DNA of 64,000 nucleotides, from assembly GCF_900103875.1 (NCBI RefSeq), contig NZ_LT629705.1:196001-260000 (forward strand), written 5' to 3'. The stretch comes from Pseudomonas arsenicoxydans. Lineage in GTDB: Bacteria > Pseudomonadota > Gammaproteobacteria > Pseudomonadales > Pseudomonadaceae. The position numbers were made by a program, and so were the translations under genes. Of the stretch, positions 1 through 7,949 are shown piece after piece. Position 1 is the first letter of the stretch, and every line of letters begins with the position of its first letter. Under the pieces are notes generated by a model. It worked only from the letters and a program-made list of their open reading frames with translations, had not been told where the DNA came from and did no database searches.

Positions 1-2
1 GC

Positions 3-197
3 ACAAAGGAGCTTCCGGAAGAGAAGAACTCTGTCTCCCTTGAAAAAAATGCGACCGGCCTTGAGTCTCGATCAGCACCACAACGCCTGCCAGACAGTGC
101 CACCACTGATGTAGCCAGTAGATCTAGCAAAATCACTCTTCAAAGAAAGAAGCACTCCGTTATCCGAGGCCCCCAGGGAATTCTCGAAAAGGACTAA
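3..197 (+). CDS. 3' end of an unknown gene (C-terminal 64 residues)
   Basis: An open frame enters from the left edge and ends at TAA 195-197. The visible 64 residues are hydrophilic and rich in Ser, Lys, Arg and Glu, with no transmembrane segment, and end in GILEKD. The other forward frames close early: one at about position 44 (TGA), the other at about 109-114 (TAG). I do not recognise the family. A charged tail of this sort could belong to a membrane protein or a glycan-synthesis enzyme, and the next gene is a PIG-L deacetylase, but that link is only a guess. Without the upstream sequence, coding status is moderately likely, not certain. Confidence 0.45.
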   Translation, partial: TKELPEEKNSVSLEKNATGLESRSAPQRLPDSATTDVASRSSKITLQRKKHSVIRGPQGILEKD

Positions 198-908
198 GCT
201 TTTCACCTTGAGACAGGCATAGGGCGACCTTAGTGCGGTATAGACACGAAAACGGCAGGGGCATCCGCAAGCGCCTATTCTCCCTTGATACCTCAGCTCA
301 AAAATTGCCGTGGTCGCTGCCAGCGCCATCCATATAAAGCCCTTACTGACGAATCTCAGCTGACGGTATTCCAAATGGTATTCCAAGGAATAATTTAACC
401 AGTATTTTTTATTATAAATCAATATCTTGCATAATCAGTTCAGATTACCCCGGCCCACCAAATACGAAGCAAAACAAAACCCGCCAAGTGCGGGTTTTGT
501 TGCATCTGGGCTACCCGATGCTGCTGAGGATCGTTGTGGCGTTCATGTCCGCTTCAGCAATTTTTCAGCGATACACCTCTCCGGCTTTCTGCCAAAACCC
601 AAATCACTATTTTTCAAGACCGTCTTGCATCTGGAATGGGATGCGCTCCCAGGGTCGTCATCATGAAGGCCTATGATCGCCTTCGAAGCGTTATCAGCAT
701 CCTCAAGGTTCTTAGGTAAACCCAAAACCGTCGGCCGCTAATAATACGCACTCTTAAAAACATAATTTTTTTTCTGAAGCCGAAGCTCTTTCGTCTCCCC
801 TTGCGCGCCTGATTTTTAAACTTGGCTATAACTGAGGAGACGCCCCGATTTCCCTGAATTAATGACGTGGCAAGCGCTGACACCTTTACTCTCAGGAAAT
901 GGAATCCC
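198..908. other. gene-poor, AT-richer intergenic stretch
   Basis: About 700 bases carry no open frame that looks coding on either strand; short frames here lack ribosome binding sites and a recognisable composition. It holds one strong terminator (476-501), a short direct repeat of GGTATTCCAA at about 364-385, and AT-rich runs near 400-425 and 755-775. It may contain the promoter of the deacetylase gene at 909. Confidence 0.5.
476..501 (+). terminator. rho-independent terminator
   Basis: A perfect 9-bp stem, AAAACCCGC (476-484) with GCGGGTTTT (490-498), closes a 5-base loop and runs into a T-rich tail. The A-rich left arm makes it usable in both directions. It lies about 280 bases past the stop of the partial gene at the left edge. 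Confidence 0.85.
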
Positions 909-1619
909 ATGCTTTTGCCAATCCCGCAACACATCACAGTAATTTCTCCACATTTGGATGATGCTGTCTTCAGTTGCGGCTGCCTGTTGGCTGAGAGTCG
1001 GGACGCTCTTGTCATTACAGTATTCGCTGGCGTGCCTGATCCTGAAGTCGCGACGCCTGCATGGGACAGAGCAACAGGTTTTAGTAGTGGGTATCAGGCC
1101 GTGCTTGCGCGACGTGATGAAGATACGGAGTCGATGCGCAGACTGGGTGCTAAAGGCACATGGCTCAGCTTCTGGGATCGTCAGTACGGTCGCGGTTATC
1201 AAACGACTGACCTCGTACCGGCGCTAAAAACAATCCTTGAGCAAAGGGGCGGAACCGTTCTCATGCCTATGGGACTTTTCCACCCGGACCATCTGCTGAC
1301 GAGCAACGCTTGCCTGGCGGTGCGCGAAGCTTTTCTTCTTGCGCAACAGAACAAAGAGGATGGAGCCACTGACCGCCCAATGAACTGGTTCGTCTATGAA
1401 GAGGCTATCTATCGGCAACTTCCGGGGCTGGTCCTGACTCGACTCACAGCCTGGAAGGAGGCTGGACTAAAAATGTGTGCCGTTCGTTTTCCCACCTCAA
1501 GCGCAAAAAAGAAAGCCTACGCTGTAGGCGCATATAAGAGTCAACTTCCGCTATTCGGAGCCGCTAAACGCGCCGATATGGGCTCTCCTGAACGCTATTG
1601 GCAGCTTGATACTGAGTAG
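909..1619 (+). CDS. PIG-L/LmbE-family N-acetyl sugar deacetylase
   Basis: A 236-residue cytoplasmic protein of the PIG-L family, zinc enzymes that remove acetyl groups from N-acetylglucosaminyl compounds. The N-terminal metal motif PHLDD is at residues 14-18 and the second motif HPDH at 125-128, the two signatures of the family. The frame is open from a GTG at 867, but ATG 909 is preferred because an AGGA-type ribosome binding site (about 893-897) precedes it and the protein then starts just before the first beta strand. It is monocistronic, with a gene-poor stretch before it and a non-coding one after it. Related Pseudomonas genes often sit near surface-glycan genes; the true substrate cannot be read from the sequence. 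Confidence 0.8.
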   Translation: MLLPIPQHITVISPHLDDAVFSCGCLLAESRDALVITVFAGVPDPEVATPAWDRATGFSSGYQAVLARRDEDTESMRRLGAKGTWLSFWDRQYGRGYQTTDLVPALKTILEQRGGTVLMPMGLFHPDHLLTSNACLAVREAFLLAQQNKEDGATDRPMNWFVYEEAIYRQLPGLVLTRLTAWKEAGLKMCAVRFPTSSAKKKAYAVGAYKSQLPLFGAAKRADMGSPERYWQLDTE

Positions 1620-1773
1620 CCGTTGCAGGGTGGCCATGGCCGCATCTGATGCTGTTTGAAGCGTCTTTTAAACAAGAATTCTCGCATTGATCCTACAGAC
1701 GCTCCGGTTTTCGGAGATGTTTCCGACAAGTCGCGGCGGTTGTTGGGTAGGAAGCGGAGTCGATAGGCTTTGT

Positions 1774-1810
1774 CGGTCGCTGCGCATCAGCGACCGGGCC
1801 TGGAAACCCG
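1774..1810 (+). promoter_or_regulatory. structured 5' leader of the DUF6124 gene
   Basis: Two hairpins lie back to back 46-80 bases before the start codon at 1856. The first is a perfect 9-bp stem, CGGTCGCTG (1774-1782) with CAGCGACCG (1788-1796) and a 5-base loop. The second pairs GGG (796-798 within the same block) with CCC (1807-1809). It is followed by GAGGTAGGAGCT and, closer to the gene, ACGGAGCT. I infer a leader RNA that may control translation. A related GTCGCTG-n5-CAGCGA block occurs at about 21150, upstream of the paralogous gene. Confidence 0.45.
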
Positions 1811-1855
1811 AGGTAGGAGCTATTCAGTAGTTCATACGAGATACGGAGCTTCCCA

Positions 1856-2233
1856 ATGTCGAAAGAAAAACCACCTTCGCCGCCTGCCGACGACGTCTCC
1901 CCCTACGAATCCGCCGACTCCAAAAAATTCAACGACGCCGCTGAACGAGCGCTGGATCACTACCTCAACCCCGCCGCCCTCAAATCACCGGTTAACCGCA
2001 AAGCCAGCACGATGTTTCTCATTGCGCCGGATATCAAAGACGAAGACCTGCTGGCCCACACCTGCGAGTCATTGGCTCAGGCCAGTGTCATGGCCAGTGA
2101 CTTCGCCGGATATCTGGAAGGCCCGCACCGACACACGGCAATGGCGATTCAGCAAATAGTGATGCTGGCCGAGCTGGCGGTGAACCGAATGCTCGATAAC
2201 GTCGAATTGCCAAAACCCGCGCCACACCGCTAA
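1856..2233 (+). CDS. DUF6124 family small protein
   Basis: A 125-residue soluble protein without signal or membrane segment. The N-terminal 40 residues are polar and Pro-rich. The conserved core starts around residue 60 with a LLAHTCESLA helix and ends with VNRMLDN near residue 115. The gene at 21384 encodes a paralog sharing LLAHxCExLA, DLEG/YLEG and VNRxLDN at equivalent places, which is the basis for the family call. GGAG eight bases before the ATG is a plausible ribosome binding site. Function is unknown; the family is largely restricted to Pseudomonas and often occurs in several copies per genome. Confidence 0.75.
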   Translation: MSKEKPPSPPADDVSPYESADSKKFNDAAERALDHYLNPAALKSPVNRKASTMFLIAPDIKDEDLLAHTCESLAQASVMASDFAGYLEGPHRHTAMAIQQIVMLAELAVNRMLDNVELPKPAPHR

Positions 2234-2238
2234 TCCCC

Positions 2239-2328
2239 TGTGGGAGCGAGCCTGCTCGCGATGGCGGCCTGACAGTCACCTTATGTATTGACTGACCCAC
2301 CGCTATCGCGGGCAAGCCCGCTCCCACA
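2239..2328. repeat. REPIN (inverted REP pair) 1
   Basis: Two Pseudomonas REP palindromes in inverted orientation: TGTGGGAGCGAGCCTGCTCG at 2239 and its counterpart ending in CCCGCTCCCACA at 2328, separated by about 35 bases. Such pairs are moved by RAYT transposases encoded elsewhere in the genome; no RAYT gene is present here. It lies directly after the stop of the DUF6124 gene. Confidence 0.9.
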
Positions 2329-2372
2329 CTCGATCTTTGTCGTACACAGATTTTGCATTCACTGGAGATCCC

Positions 2373-2463
2373 CTGTGGGAGCGGGCTTGCCCGCGATGGC
2401 GGTGGGTCAGAGAACATTTACATCGACTGACCCACCGCTATCGCGAGCAGGCTCGCTCCCGCA
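2373..2463. repeat. REPIN (inverted REP pair) 2
   Basis: A second inverted REP pair, CTGTGGGAGCGGGCTTGCCC at 2373 and its mirror ending in GCTCGCTCCCGCA at 2463. The inner flanks GGCGGTGGGTCAG and CTGACCCACCGC extend the complementarity. It sits between the first REPIN and the 3' end of ohr. Confidence 0.9.
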
Positions 2464-2486
2464 TTAGTCCAGTACACGGCCGGGAT

Positions 2487-2909
2487 TTACAGCACTTTCA
2501 AATCCACCGACACATGCCCGCGTATCATCCGCGAATAGGGGCAGAGCTGATGCGCCGCGTCAGCCAATTCCCGCTTCACCCCCACTTCCAACCCGGGAAA
2601 GTTGACGTTCAACCGGACCGCCAGCTGAAAGTCCCCGCTGCCGGTTTTACCCAGATCCACCTCGGCATCCACCGACGTGTCTTCCGGCAATTTGATTTTC
2701 ATTTTGCCTGCTGCGACCTGTATCGCGCCGATGAAGCAGGCCGAATAACCCAGCGCAAACAGTTGCTCCGGATTGGTGCCGGGTTTGCCCGAACCGGGTG
2801 AGCTGAATTTAACGTCCAACTCGCCGTCGCTGGACCTGCCAGTGCCCGTGCGGCCGCCGACGGCATGGGTTTTCGCGGTGTATAAAACCGTTTCCAATGC
2901 AGCACTCAT
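2487..2909 (-). CDS. ohr: organic hydroperoxide resistance protein Ohr
   Basis: A 140-residue OsmC/Ohr-family thiol peroxidase that reduces organic and fatty-acid hydroperoxides in the cytoplasm with lipoylated proteins as electron donors. The two reactive cysteines are C58 (in GYSACFIG) and C123 (in QLCPYS); R20 and E49, which position the substrate, are also present. The frame is open further upstream, but the ATG at 2909 is preceded by CAGGAGT and starts exactly where the family starts (MSAALETVLYTA). Length matches the family. No OhrR regulator gene is adjacent. It is transcribed in the same direction as the hydratase-like gene 37 bases upstream. Confidence 0.93.
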   Translation of the reverse strand: MSAALETVLYTAKTHAVGGRTGTGRSSDGELDVKFSSPGSGKPGTNPEQLFALGYSACFIGAIQVAAGKMKIKLPEDTSVDAEVDLGKTGSGDFQLAVRLNVNFPGLEVGVKRELADAAHQLCPYSRMIRGHVSVDLKVL

Positions 2910-2946
2910 AACAGTGACTCCTGATAAGGGTTGAACAAACGCGAGG

Positions 2947-3906
2947 TCATTTCGAGGCCTCGCCCAAGGTGCCGGTGTAGTGCGCCAGGCGTTTTTCGAC
3001 GTCGGCTTTTTTCTGCAGGCCAAGCTCCATCAGCTGGGTGATGCGTTGCTGAGCCGCCGGGCGTTTTACCGAGCCGATGAAACCGTCCCATTCGGCGGCG
3101 ATGGCGTCGTTCGGTGGCAGGCTGGCGGCGTCGACCAGGTGTTTGATGTCGGTGATCGACTGTTTGTCGAACCGGGCGATGCGTCGAGCCATGGTGTCGA
3201 CGAAGCTGTCGAGCTCGGCGTCGGGCAACGCACGATTGACGTAGCCGTAACGCTCGGCGAGTTCGCCGTTGATGTCATTGCCGGTGAGCAGCACTTCGAG
3301 TGCACGACCACGGCCCATCAGTCGTGGCAGACGCGCCATCGGACCGCCGCCGGGCACCAGCGCGGCGCCGATTTCCCATTGCGAGAGGATGGCTTTTTCC
3401 CGGCTGGCGAAGCGCATGTCGCTGGCCAGTGCCAGTTCGCTGCCAACGCCGGTGGCGCGACCGCGAATCGACACAATCGAAACCACCGGCGCCTTGCTCA
3501 ACCGAACCAGCATGTCGGGCAGCGGCGGTAGGCCGGTGGGGCCGTTTGGCAGGCTGGTGGTGTCAGTCAGCGGTGGGACGAAGTCGTAGTGAGTGAGGAA
3601 GAAGTCCGGCACGTCACTGTCGAAAACCACGACCACCACTTTCGGATCGGTCTCGATGGCCGTGACGACCTCGTTCAGCTGCGGCATGGTTTCGGGGCCG
3701 TAGATGTTATACGGCGGGTTGTGGAAGGTGACGCGCCAATACTCGGGGGTGACGCGGGTGAGCTTGATCTCCTGTTTTGCCGCGTGGGTTGATTGAGTCT
3801 TGTCGGATTGCGATGCGGATGCTGCGGATGCCTCACCGGCGAGAGAGGAGCCGGTGGCCGCCATGCTGGCGACGATGATCGCAGCATTGAATAGCTGCAG
3901 TCTCAT
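2947..3906 (-). CDS. exported enoyl-CoA hydratase/isomerase-fold protein
   Basis: A 319-residue crotonase-superfamily protein. The N-terminus (MRLQLFNAAIIVASMAATGS) looks like a Sec signal peptide, followed by an Ala/Ser/Gln-rich linker to about residue 50. The crotonase fold follows, with the oxyanion-hole segment SIRGRATGVGSELALASD and the second segment SQWEIGAALVPGGG. Both positions corresponding to the catalytic glutamates of enoyl-CoA hydratase appear occupied (GSEL and WEIG). CoA substrates are not expected in the periplasm, so the true reaction is unclear. An alternative is that the hydrophobic start is a membrane anchor. It is probably co-directional but not clearly co-transcribed with ohr. 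Confidence 0.8.
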   Translation of the reverse strand: MRLQLFNAAIIVASMAATGSSLAGEASAASASQSDKTQSTHAAKQEIKLTRVTPEYWRVTFHNPPYNIYGPETMPQLNEVVTAIETDPKVVVVVFDSDVPDFFLTHYDFVPPLTDTTSLPNGPTGLPPLPDMLVRLSKAPVVSIVSIRGRATGVGSELALASDMRFASREKAILSQWEIGAALVPGGGPMARLPRLMGRGRALEVLLTGNDINGELAERYGYVNRALPDAELDSFVDTMARRIARFDKQSITDIKHLVDAASLPPNDAIAAEWDGFIGSVKRPAAQQRITQLMELGLQKKADVEKRLAHYTGTLGEASK

Positions 3907-4050
3907 GGGAAAACCTCCAGGTAGAAAAACATGTGGGTTCCCGCGTACAACGCTCTACAGTTTGAAACAGGTATTGGGCAGGCTGGAAAGGCCCGACTGA
4001 ACAAGCCTAGCAGCGTAACTCCGACTCACAAGTGACGTCAGTCGGACGAA

Positions 4051-4087
4051 AAAAAAGGCACTGGCGATGATCGCCAGTGCCTTTTTT
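4051..4087. terminator. bidirectional rho-independent terminator after pelG
   Basis: A perfect 17-bp stem with AAAAAAGGCACTGGCGA (4051-4067), a 3-base loop and the complementary arm ending in six T (4071-4087). It lies 15 bases past the pelG stop, so on the minus strand it ends the pel operon. Confidence 0.92.
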
Positions 4088-4101
4088 GTCTAACTGTAAC
4101 G

Positions 4102-5448
4102 TCAGCGAGACAGCATAAACGTGTCGTACTCCAGATCCTCCAGCGCCGTTGAAAGCCTGTGTAAACCCAGCAATACACAAATCAGCAACGACAGCGTAAA
4201 CCCGTACCCGAAGAAGCTTGGCCCCAGGTACATGCTGAACAGCGTCAACATTGCGTTCAACACCGCAAACAGCACGCACAGTTCGAGCACCACGGTGCGT
4301 TTGTCGAGGTAGAAGAACACGTTGAGCAAGGCCATGAACACCACCTGGATGCTCACACCGATCAGGTCGATATAAAACAGCGGCAGGTAATAACTGGAGA
4401 TGCCCAGCCATTCCAGAAGGCGTGGAGCGAACAGGAACAACAGCACCGCTGTCAGCCCTTGCACCTTGCAGATTTCCAGCAAGCCCTGACGGATCGACAA
4501 GGTCATTTCGGTTTTCAGCTGGCCGATGTGTTGCAGGGTTTCGCCTTCGCGGATCGCCCGGAACAGACGGTCATACCATTCGGCAAAATCGGTCTCGATG
4601 CGCACCAGGAACACCGCCATGCCGGGGATGATCGCCAGGTACGCGAGGAAGATCGGCAGGTCGTAAAGGATCGAGGCGCGCAGCGGGCCGACGATTTCGT
4701 TGGAGGTGCCGGGGTTGAACCAGAACAGGAATTTGTCGATCCAGATGCCCAGGTTGTAGAAGAAACCAGTGGCCAACAGGCTGAGGAAAACGTTGCGCCG
4801 GTCGAGGAAATCAAAGGCGATCAGTTTTTCGGCGCGGTACTCGCGCAGGATGTCGTAGAGGAACAGGAACAGCAGCGTGCTGTGCCCGATCAACAACGCC
4901 AGCAGCAAACCCGGCATCTGCAGGAAGCTCAGCAGGTAGGCGCTTGCGACCATCAGCGTGTAACCCACCAGCATCACCAGCAGGATGCGGTTATAGGCCT
5001 TCATCCCCGAGAGGAAGATGATCACCAGCCACAAGTTGCACAGCACCACGAAGTTGGCCAGCACCAGCACGCGGTAGATCAGCGGCTGATCGAACAACAG
5101 GCCCAGCACGATAATTCCCAGAACCCCGGCGCCCAAGGTGACCAGCAACAACACGCCCAACAGGTTGGGCAGGATCTGGTCGTACTTGTGCTCGAACAAG
5201 CGGTCGGACACGAAGCGGGTGAAGAACAACTGCAAGCCACCCGTCAGGATCAACGAGGTGGCCATCAAGTACGTCACCGTCACCAGGAATTGCCCGACCA
5301 GCGCATTCGGCAGCAGCAAGCCGATGCTGATGATCGACAACACCCAAGGGCCGGAACTGATCAGCCCGGCGTAGACGTAGGCGTGCAACGTTGCGGTGTA
5401 GGAATCGCGCGAAAGGATTTTTCGCAGTTCAAAGCCAATACCGGCCAT
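4102..5448 (-). CDS. pelG: PelG, Pel polysaccharide inner-membrane transporter
   Basis: A 448-residue polytopic membrane protein of the Pel biosynthesis complex, related to the MOP flippase superfamily, thought to move the growing polymer across the inner membrane together with PelD, PelE and PelF. The start MAGIGFELRKILSRDSY and about a dozen hydrophobic segments throughout are typical, and the length is close to the P. aeruginosa protein. The start codon follows the pelF stop directly. It is the last gene of the pel operon and is followed by a strong terminator. Confidence 0.95.
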   Translation of the reverse strand: MAGIGFELRKILSRDSYTATLHAYVYAGLISSGPWVLSIISIGLLLPNALVGQFLVTVTYLMATSLILTGGLQLFFTRFVSDRLFEHKYDQILPNLLGVLLLVTLGAGVLGIIVLGLLFDQPLIYRVLVLANFVVLCNLWLVIIFLSGMKAYNRILLVMLVGYTLMVASAYLLSFLQMPGLLLALLIGHSTLLFLFLYDILREYRAEKLIAFDFLDRRNVFLSLLATGFFYNLGIWIDKFLFWFNPGTSNEIVGPLRASILYDLPIFLAYLAIIPGMAVFLVRIETDFAEWYDRLFRAIREGETLQHIGQLKTEMTLSIRQGLLEICKVQGLTAVLLFLFAPRLLEWLGISSYYLPLFYIDLIGVSIQVVFMALLNVFFYLDKRTVVLELCVLFAVLNAMLTLFSMYLGPSFFGYGFTLSLLICVLLGLHRLSTALEDLEYDTFMLSR

Positions 5449-6963
5449 TTAGCTGTTCTCCATGGCGGCTTGATACAGATCGCGGTAACGCTGCAGCATC
5501 AAGGCTTCGGTGTAATAACGGGTAACCCGCAACAAGCCGCTGGCCTGGGCGGCCTGCCAGCGTCGCGGGCTGCGCAACAGTTCAAGGATCGCGGTGCTGG
5601 TGGCTTGTGGATCGGCAATCGCCACTACTTTGCCGGCGTGCCCCAGGTCACGGTCTTCGGCGCTGCCGCCTTCGATCAGCTCGCGGCACGAACCGACGTC
5701 GCTGCTGACCACCGGCGTACCGGCGGCCCAGGCTTCGAGGATCACCAGCGGCTGCGCTTCACTGATCGAAGTCAGCACCATCAGCCCGAGTTTGGGCAGG
5801 ATGTCCTGGATGCGCTGGAAGCCAAGGAAATGCACCTTGCCCTCCAGGCCCAGACTGGCCATCAGGCTGCGGCATTCGCTGACGTATTCCGGGTCTTCTT
5901 CTTCCGGGCCGACGATCCAGCCTTCGGCGTGCGGCATGGCGCTGATCACGCCGCGCATCGCCCGCAGAAAGGTTTTGACGTCCTTGATCGGCACCACACG
6001 GCCAATCAGGCCGACCACAGGCGCAATGCCGTGGGCGCGTGATTCCAGCGCTGCAGTCCATACCGGCAGGTCGATGCCGTTCGGAATGACTTGGGTGCGG
6101 GCGGGGATGGCGCCGTCCTTGATTTGCCGCTGACGGTTGCCGTCGTAGAGCGCGATGATGTTGTCGGCGCTGTTGTACGTCAGCTGGCCAATGCGTTCGA
6201 AGAAACGCACCCACAAGGTTCGGATGTAACCCGAGCCGGCATCGAGGCTGCGGTTCAGCGCCTGGCCGGAACTCTCGGCGATCCAGCTGGCCTGGGCCAG
6301 GTCGATCTTGCGTTCCTTGGTGTAGATCCCGTGCTCGCTGAGCAAATAGGTGCAGTTCCAGCGCTGCTTGAGAATGCAGCCGAGGAAGCCCGCATACCCG
6401 GTGGAAATCGAGTGCAGCACCCGCGCTTTCGGCATCCGTTGCGCGGCTTCGGCGAGCATCAGCAACGGCGACTGCATCGCGCGCAGGGTCCAGAAATAAT
6501 TGACGAACGAAGGGTCGGCGCAATGCTGGCGATAGCCTTCGCTCAGCGACTCCCAACTGGCACGGCTGCGCAGCACGTCGTCGAGGGTCATGCGGCCCTG
6601 GGCGATGCAATCGAGCAAGCGTTCGCCCAGCGCCGGGTCTGGCGCGTCCGGGTGATGCAGGAAGCGATACAAATCCTGCAATTGCTGCGAGTCAGCCTCA
6701 CGCGGATCGCCCAGCGTGTTGGTCGGATGCGTCGCGTCTTCGAGGAACACTTCTTCGATGTGCAGCACGTTGGCCGGCACTTCGTAGCGCCGGGACGGAT
6801 ACGCGTGACGCTGGCCGCCGATGAACATCACCGAAAAGGTCAGTTCCGGCAGGCCGAGAATCATCTGGTGAATCCAGCTGGAAACGCCGCCGCGCACGTA
6901 AGGCCAGGTGCCTTCGAGCAGCAGACAGATGTCGGCAACCGGTGCCTGTTCCTTGTGCATCAT
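5449..6963 (-). CDS. pelF: PelF, GT4 glycosyltransferase for Pel polymerisation
   Basis: A 504-residue soluble GT4-family glycosyltransferase that uses UDP-activated amino sugar to polymerise Pel on the cytoplasmic face. Recognisable landmarks are the N-terminal LLLEGTWPYVRGGVSSW (glycine-rich acceptor loop), the central VIPNGID, GLIGRVVPIKDVKTF, and the C-terminal SISEAQPLVILEAWAAG, which is the EX7E retaining-transferase motif. Overlaps pelE by four bases and abuts pelG, indicating translational coupling. Confidence 0.96.
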   Translation of the reverse strand: MMHKEQAPVADICLLLEGTWPYVRGGVSSWIHQMILGLPELTFSVMFIGGQRHAYPSRRYEVPANVLHIEEVFLEDATHPTNTLGDPREADSQQLQDLYRFLHHPDAPDPALGERLLDCIAQGRMTLDDVLRSRASWESLSEGYRQHCADPSFVNYFWTLRAMQSPLLMLAEAAQRMPKARVLHSISTGYAGFLGCILKQRWNCTYLLSEHGIYTKERKIDLAQASWIAESSGQALNRSLDAGSGYIRTLWVRFFERIGQLTYNSADNIIALYDGNRQRQIKDGAIPARTQVIPNGIDLPVWTAALESRAHGIAPVVGLIGRVVPIKDVKTFLRAMRGVISAMPHAEGWIVGPEEEDPEYVSECRSLMASLGLEGKVHFLGFQRIQDILPKLGLMVLTSISEAQPLVILEAWAAGTPVVSSDVGSCRELIEGGSAEDRDLGHAGKVVAIADPQATSTAILELLRSPRRWQAAQASGLLRVTRYYTEALMLQRYRDLYQAAMENS

Positions 6964-7949
6964 GTCCAGCTCCTGACCAATGCGGCGAACGGTGGCCGCT
7001 GACGGGTTTCCTCGGGAAGGCGTGCGAGCAAGCCGGGAATTTCGTGGTAACGACCGGACTCGAACGCCAGCTCGGCACGAAACGGCAGTACTTGTGCCGC
7101 GCCCAGACCGTTTTCCTGGGCCAGACTCAACAGCACTTCGGCGCGCTCGACATCGCCGCGCTCAAGCGCGATGCGACCGGCCAGCAAGAACAGCTCGCCG
7201 CCCTCGCCCGCTGCCAGGCCAAGCTCGGCATGTTCGCTGGCCTGGGCGAGTACGTGGTCAAGCACGCTGCCTTGCGCCAGGCCCAGATACGCCAGCTCCC
7301 AATACCAGCGCGCCAGCCTGCCGTGCAGCGCACCCGCCGCTTTGGCAGTGGCGTCGACCAGTTCGCCGAGGGCGATCTGGATGTGCAGGTTGATGTCGCT
7401 TTCCTGTTTGTCGAGCATCGAATAAGCCAGCAGCCGCACATCGTCGCTCGGGTCAGCCAGAGCCAGTTTGAGAATCGGCACGGCTTCTTTGCCAGGCATG
7501 CGACGAGTCGCCAACAGGGCGGCAAGACGCTGATCCGGATCGGGCGCATGACGCAGAACGTCCTGCAAACCGCCGTCGGCAAAAATCGGCGAGTGCAGTT
7601 GCAACTTAGCCCGGTACGGCAGTTTCGGGATGCCCACCGCTTGCCACGCTTGCTTGTCGCGTTTGCGCGGCAGGTACAGCGCCGGGAAGATCGCCGCTAC
7701 CACGCCGACCGCACCGAGCACCGGCACGAAGAACGCCAGGCTGAAGATAAACAGCGGGCTCCACGGCAGCGGCGAACGGTAGCGCGCCGGCAGCAACAGC
7801 CACACGGCCGCGCACAACATTACGCACGCCAGGCCATGACTGAGGGTGAACACCAGCAATTGTTGTAACTCGGGCGCCGCGACCCACAAACTGGCCCAAC
7901 TGCCCGCCTCTAACAACAAGGCTCCGCTAAACAGCCACTTGCTGATCAT
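6960..7949 (-). CDS. pelE: PelE, inner-membrane TPR protein of the Pel complex
   Basis: A 329-residue protein with two hydrophobic segments in its first 90 residues and an alpha-helical, Ala/Leu-rich repeat region from about residue 130 to the end (LLSLAQENGLGAAQVLPFRAELAF and similar), consistent with the TPR part of PelE. In P. aeruginosa PelE binds PelD and helps recruit PelF. Length equals the P. aeruginosa protein. It overlaps pelD by 23 bases upstream and pelF by 4 bases downstream. Confidence 0.93.
   Translation of the reverse strand: MISKWLFSGALLLEAGSWASLWVAAPELQQLLVFTLSHGLACVMLCAAVWLLLPARYRSPLPWSPLFIFSLAFFVPVLGAVGVVAAIFPALYLPRKRDKQAWQAVGIPKLPYRAKLQLHSPIFADGGLQDVLRHAPDPDQRLAALLATRRMPGKEAVPILKLALADPSDDVRLLAYSMLDKQESDINLHIQIALGELVDATAKAAGALHGRLARWYWELAYLGLAQGSVLDHVLAQASEHAELGLAAGEGGELFLLAGRIALERGDVERAEVLLSLAQENGLGAAQVLPFRAELAFESGRYHEIPGLLARLPEETRQRPPFAALVRSWT

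Noticed and set aside
72..422. 116-codon minus-strand open frame
   Set aside because: Overlaps the end of the partial gene at the left edge, has no ribosome binding site and an improbable Cys/Tyr/Arg-rich product.
671..1202. Minus-strand frames opposite the PIG-L gene
   Set aside because: They are antisense to a clearly coding deacetylase and have no family features.
4459..6042. 527-codon plus-strand frame opposite pelG/pelF
   Set aside because: A His/Gln/Asp-rich shadow typical of the reverse complement of high-GC genes; pelF and pelG are certain.
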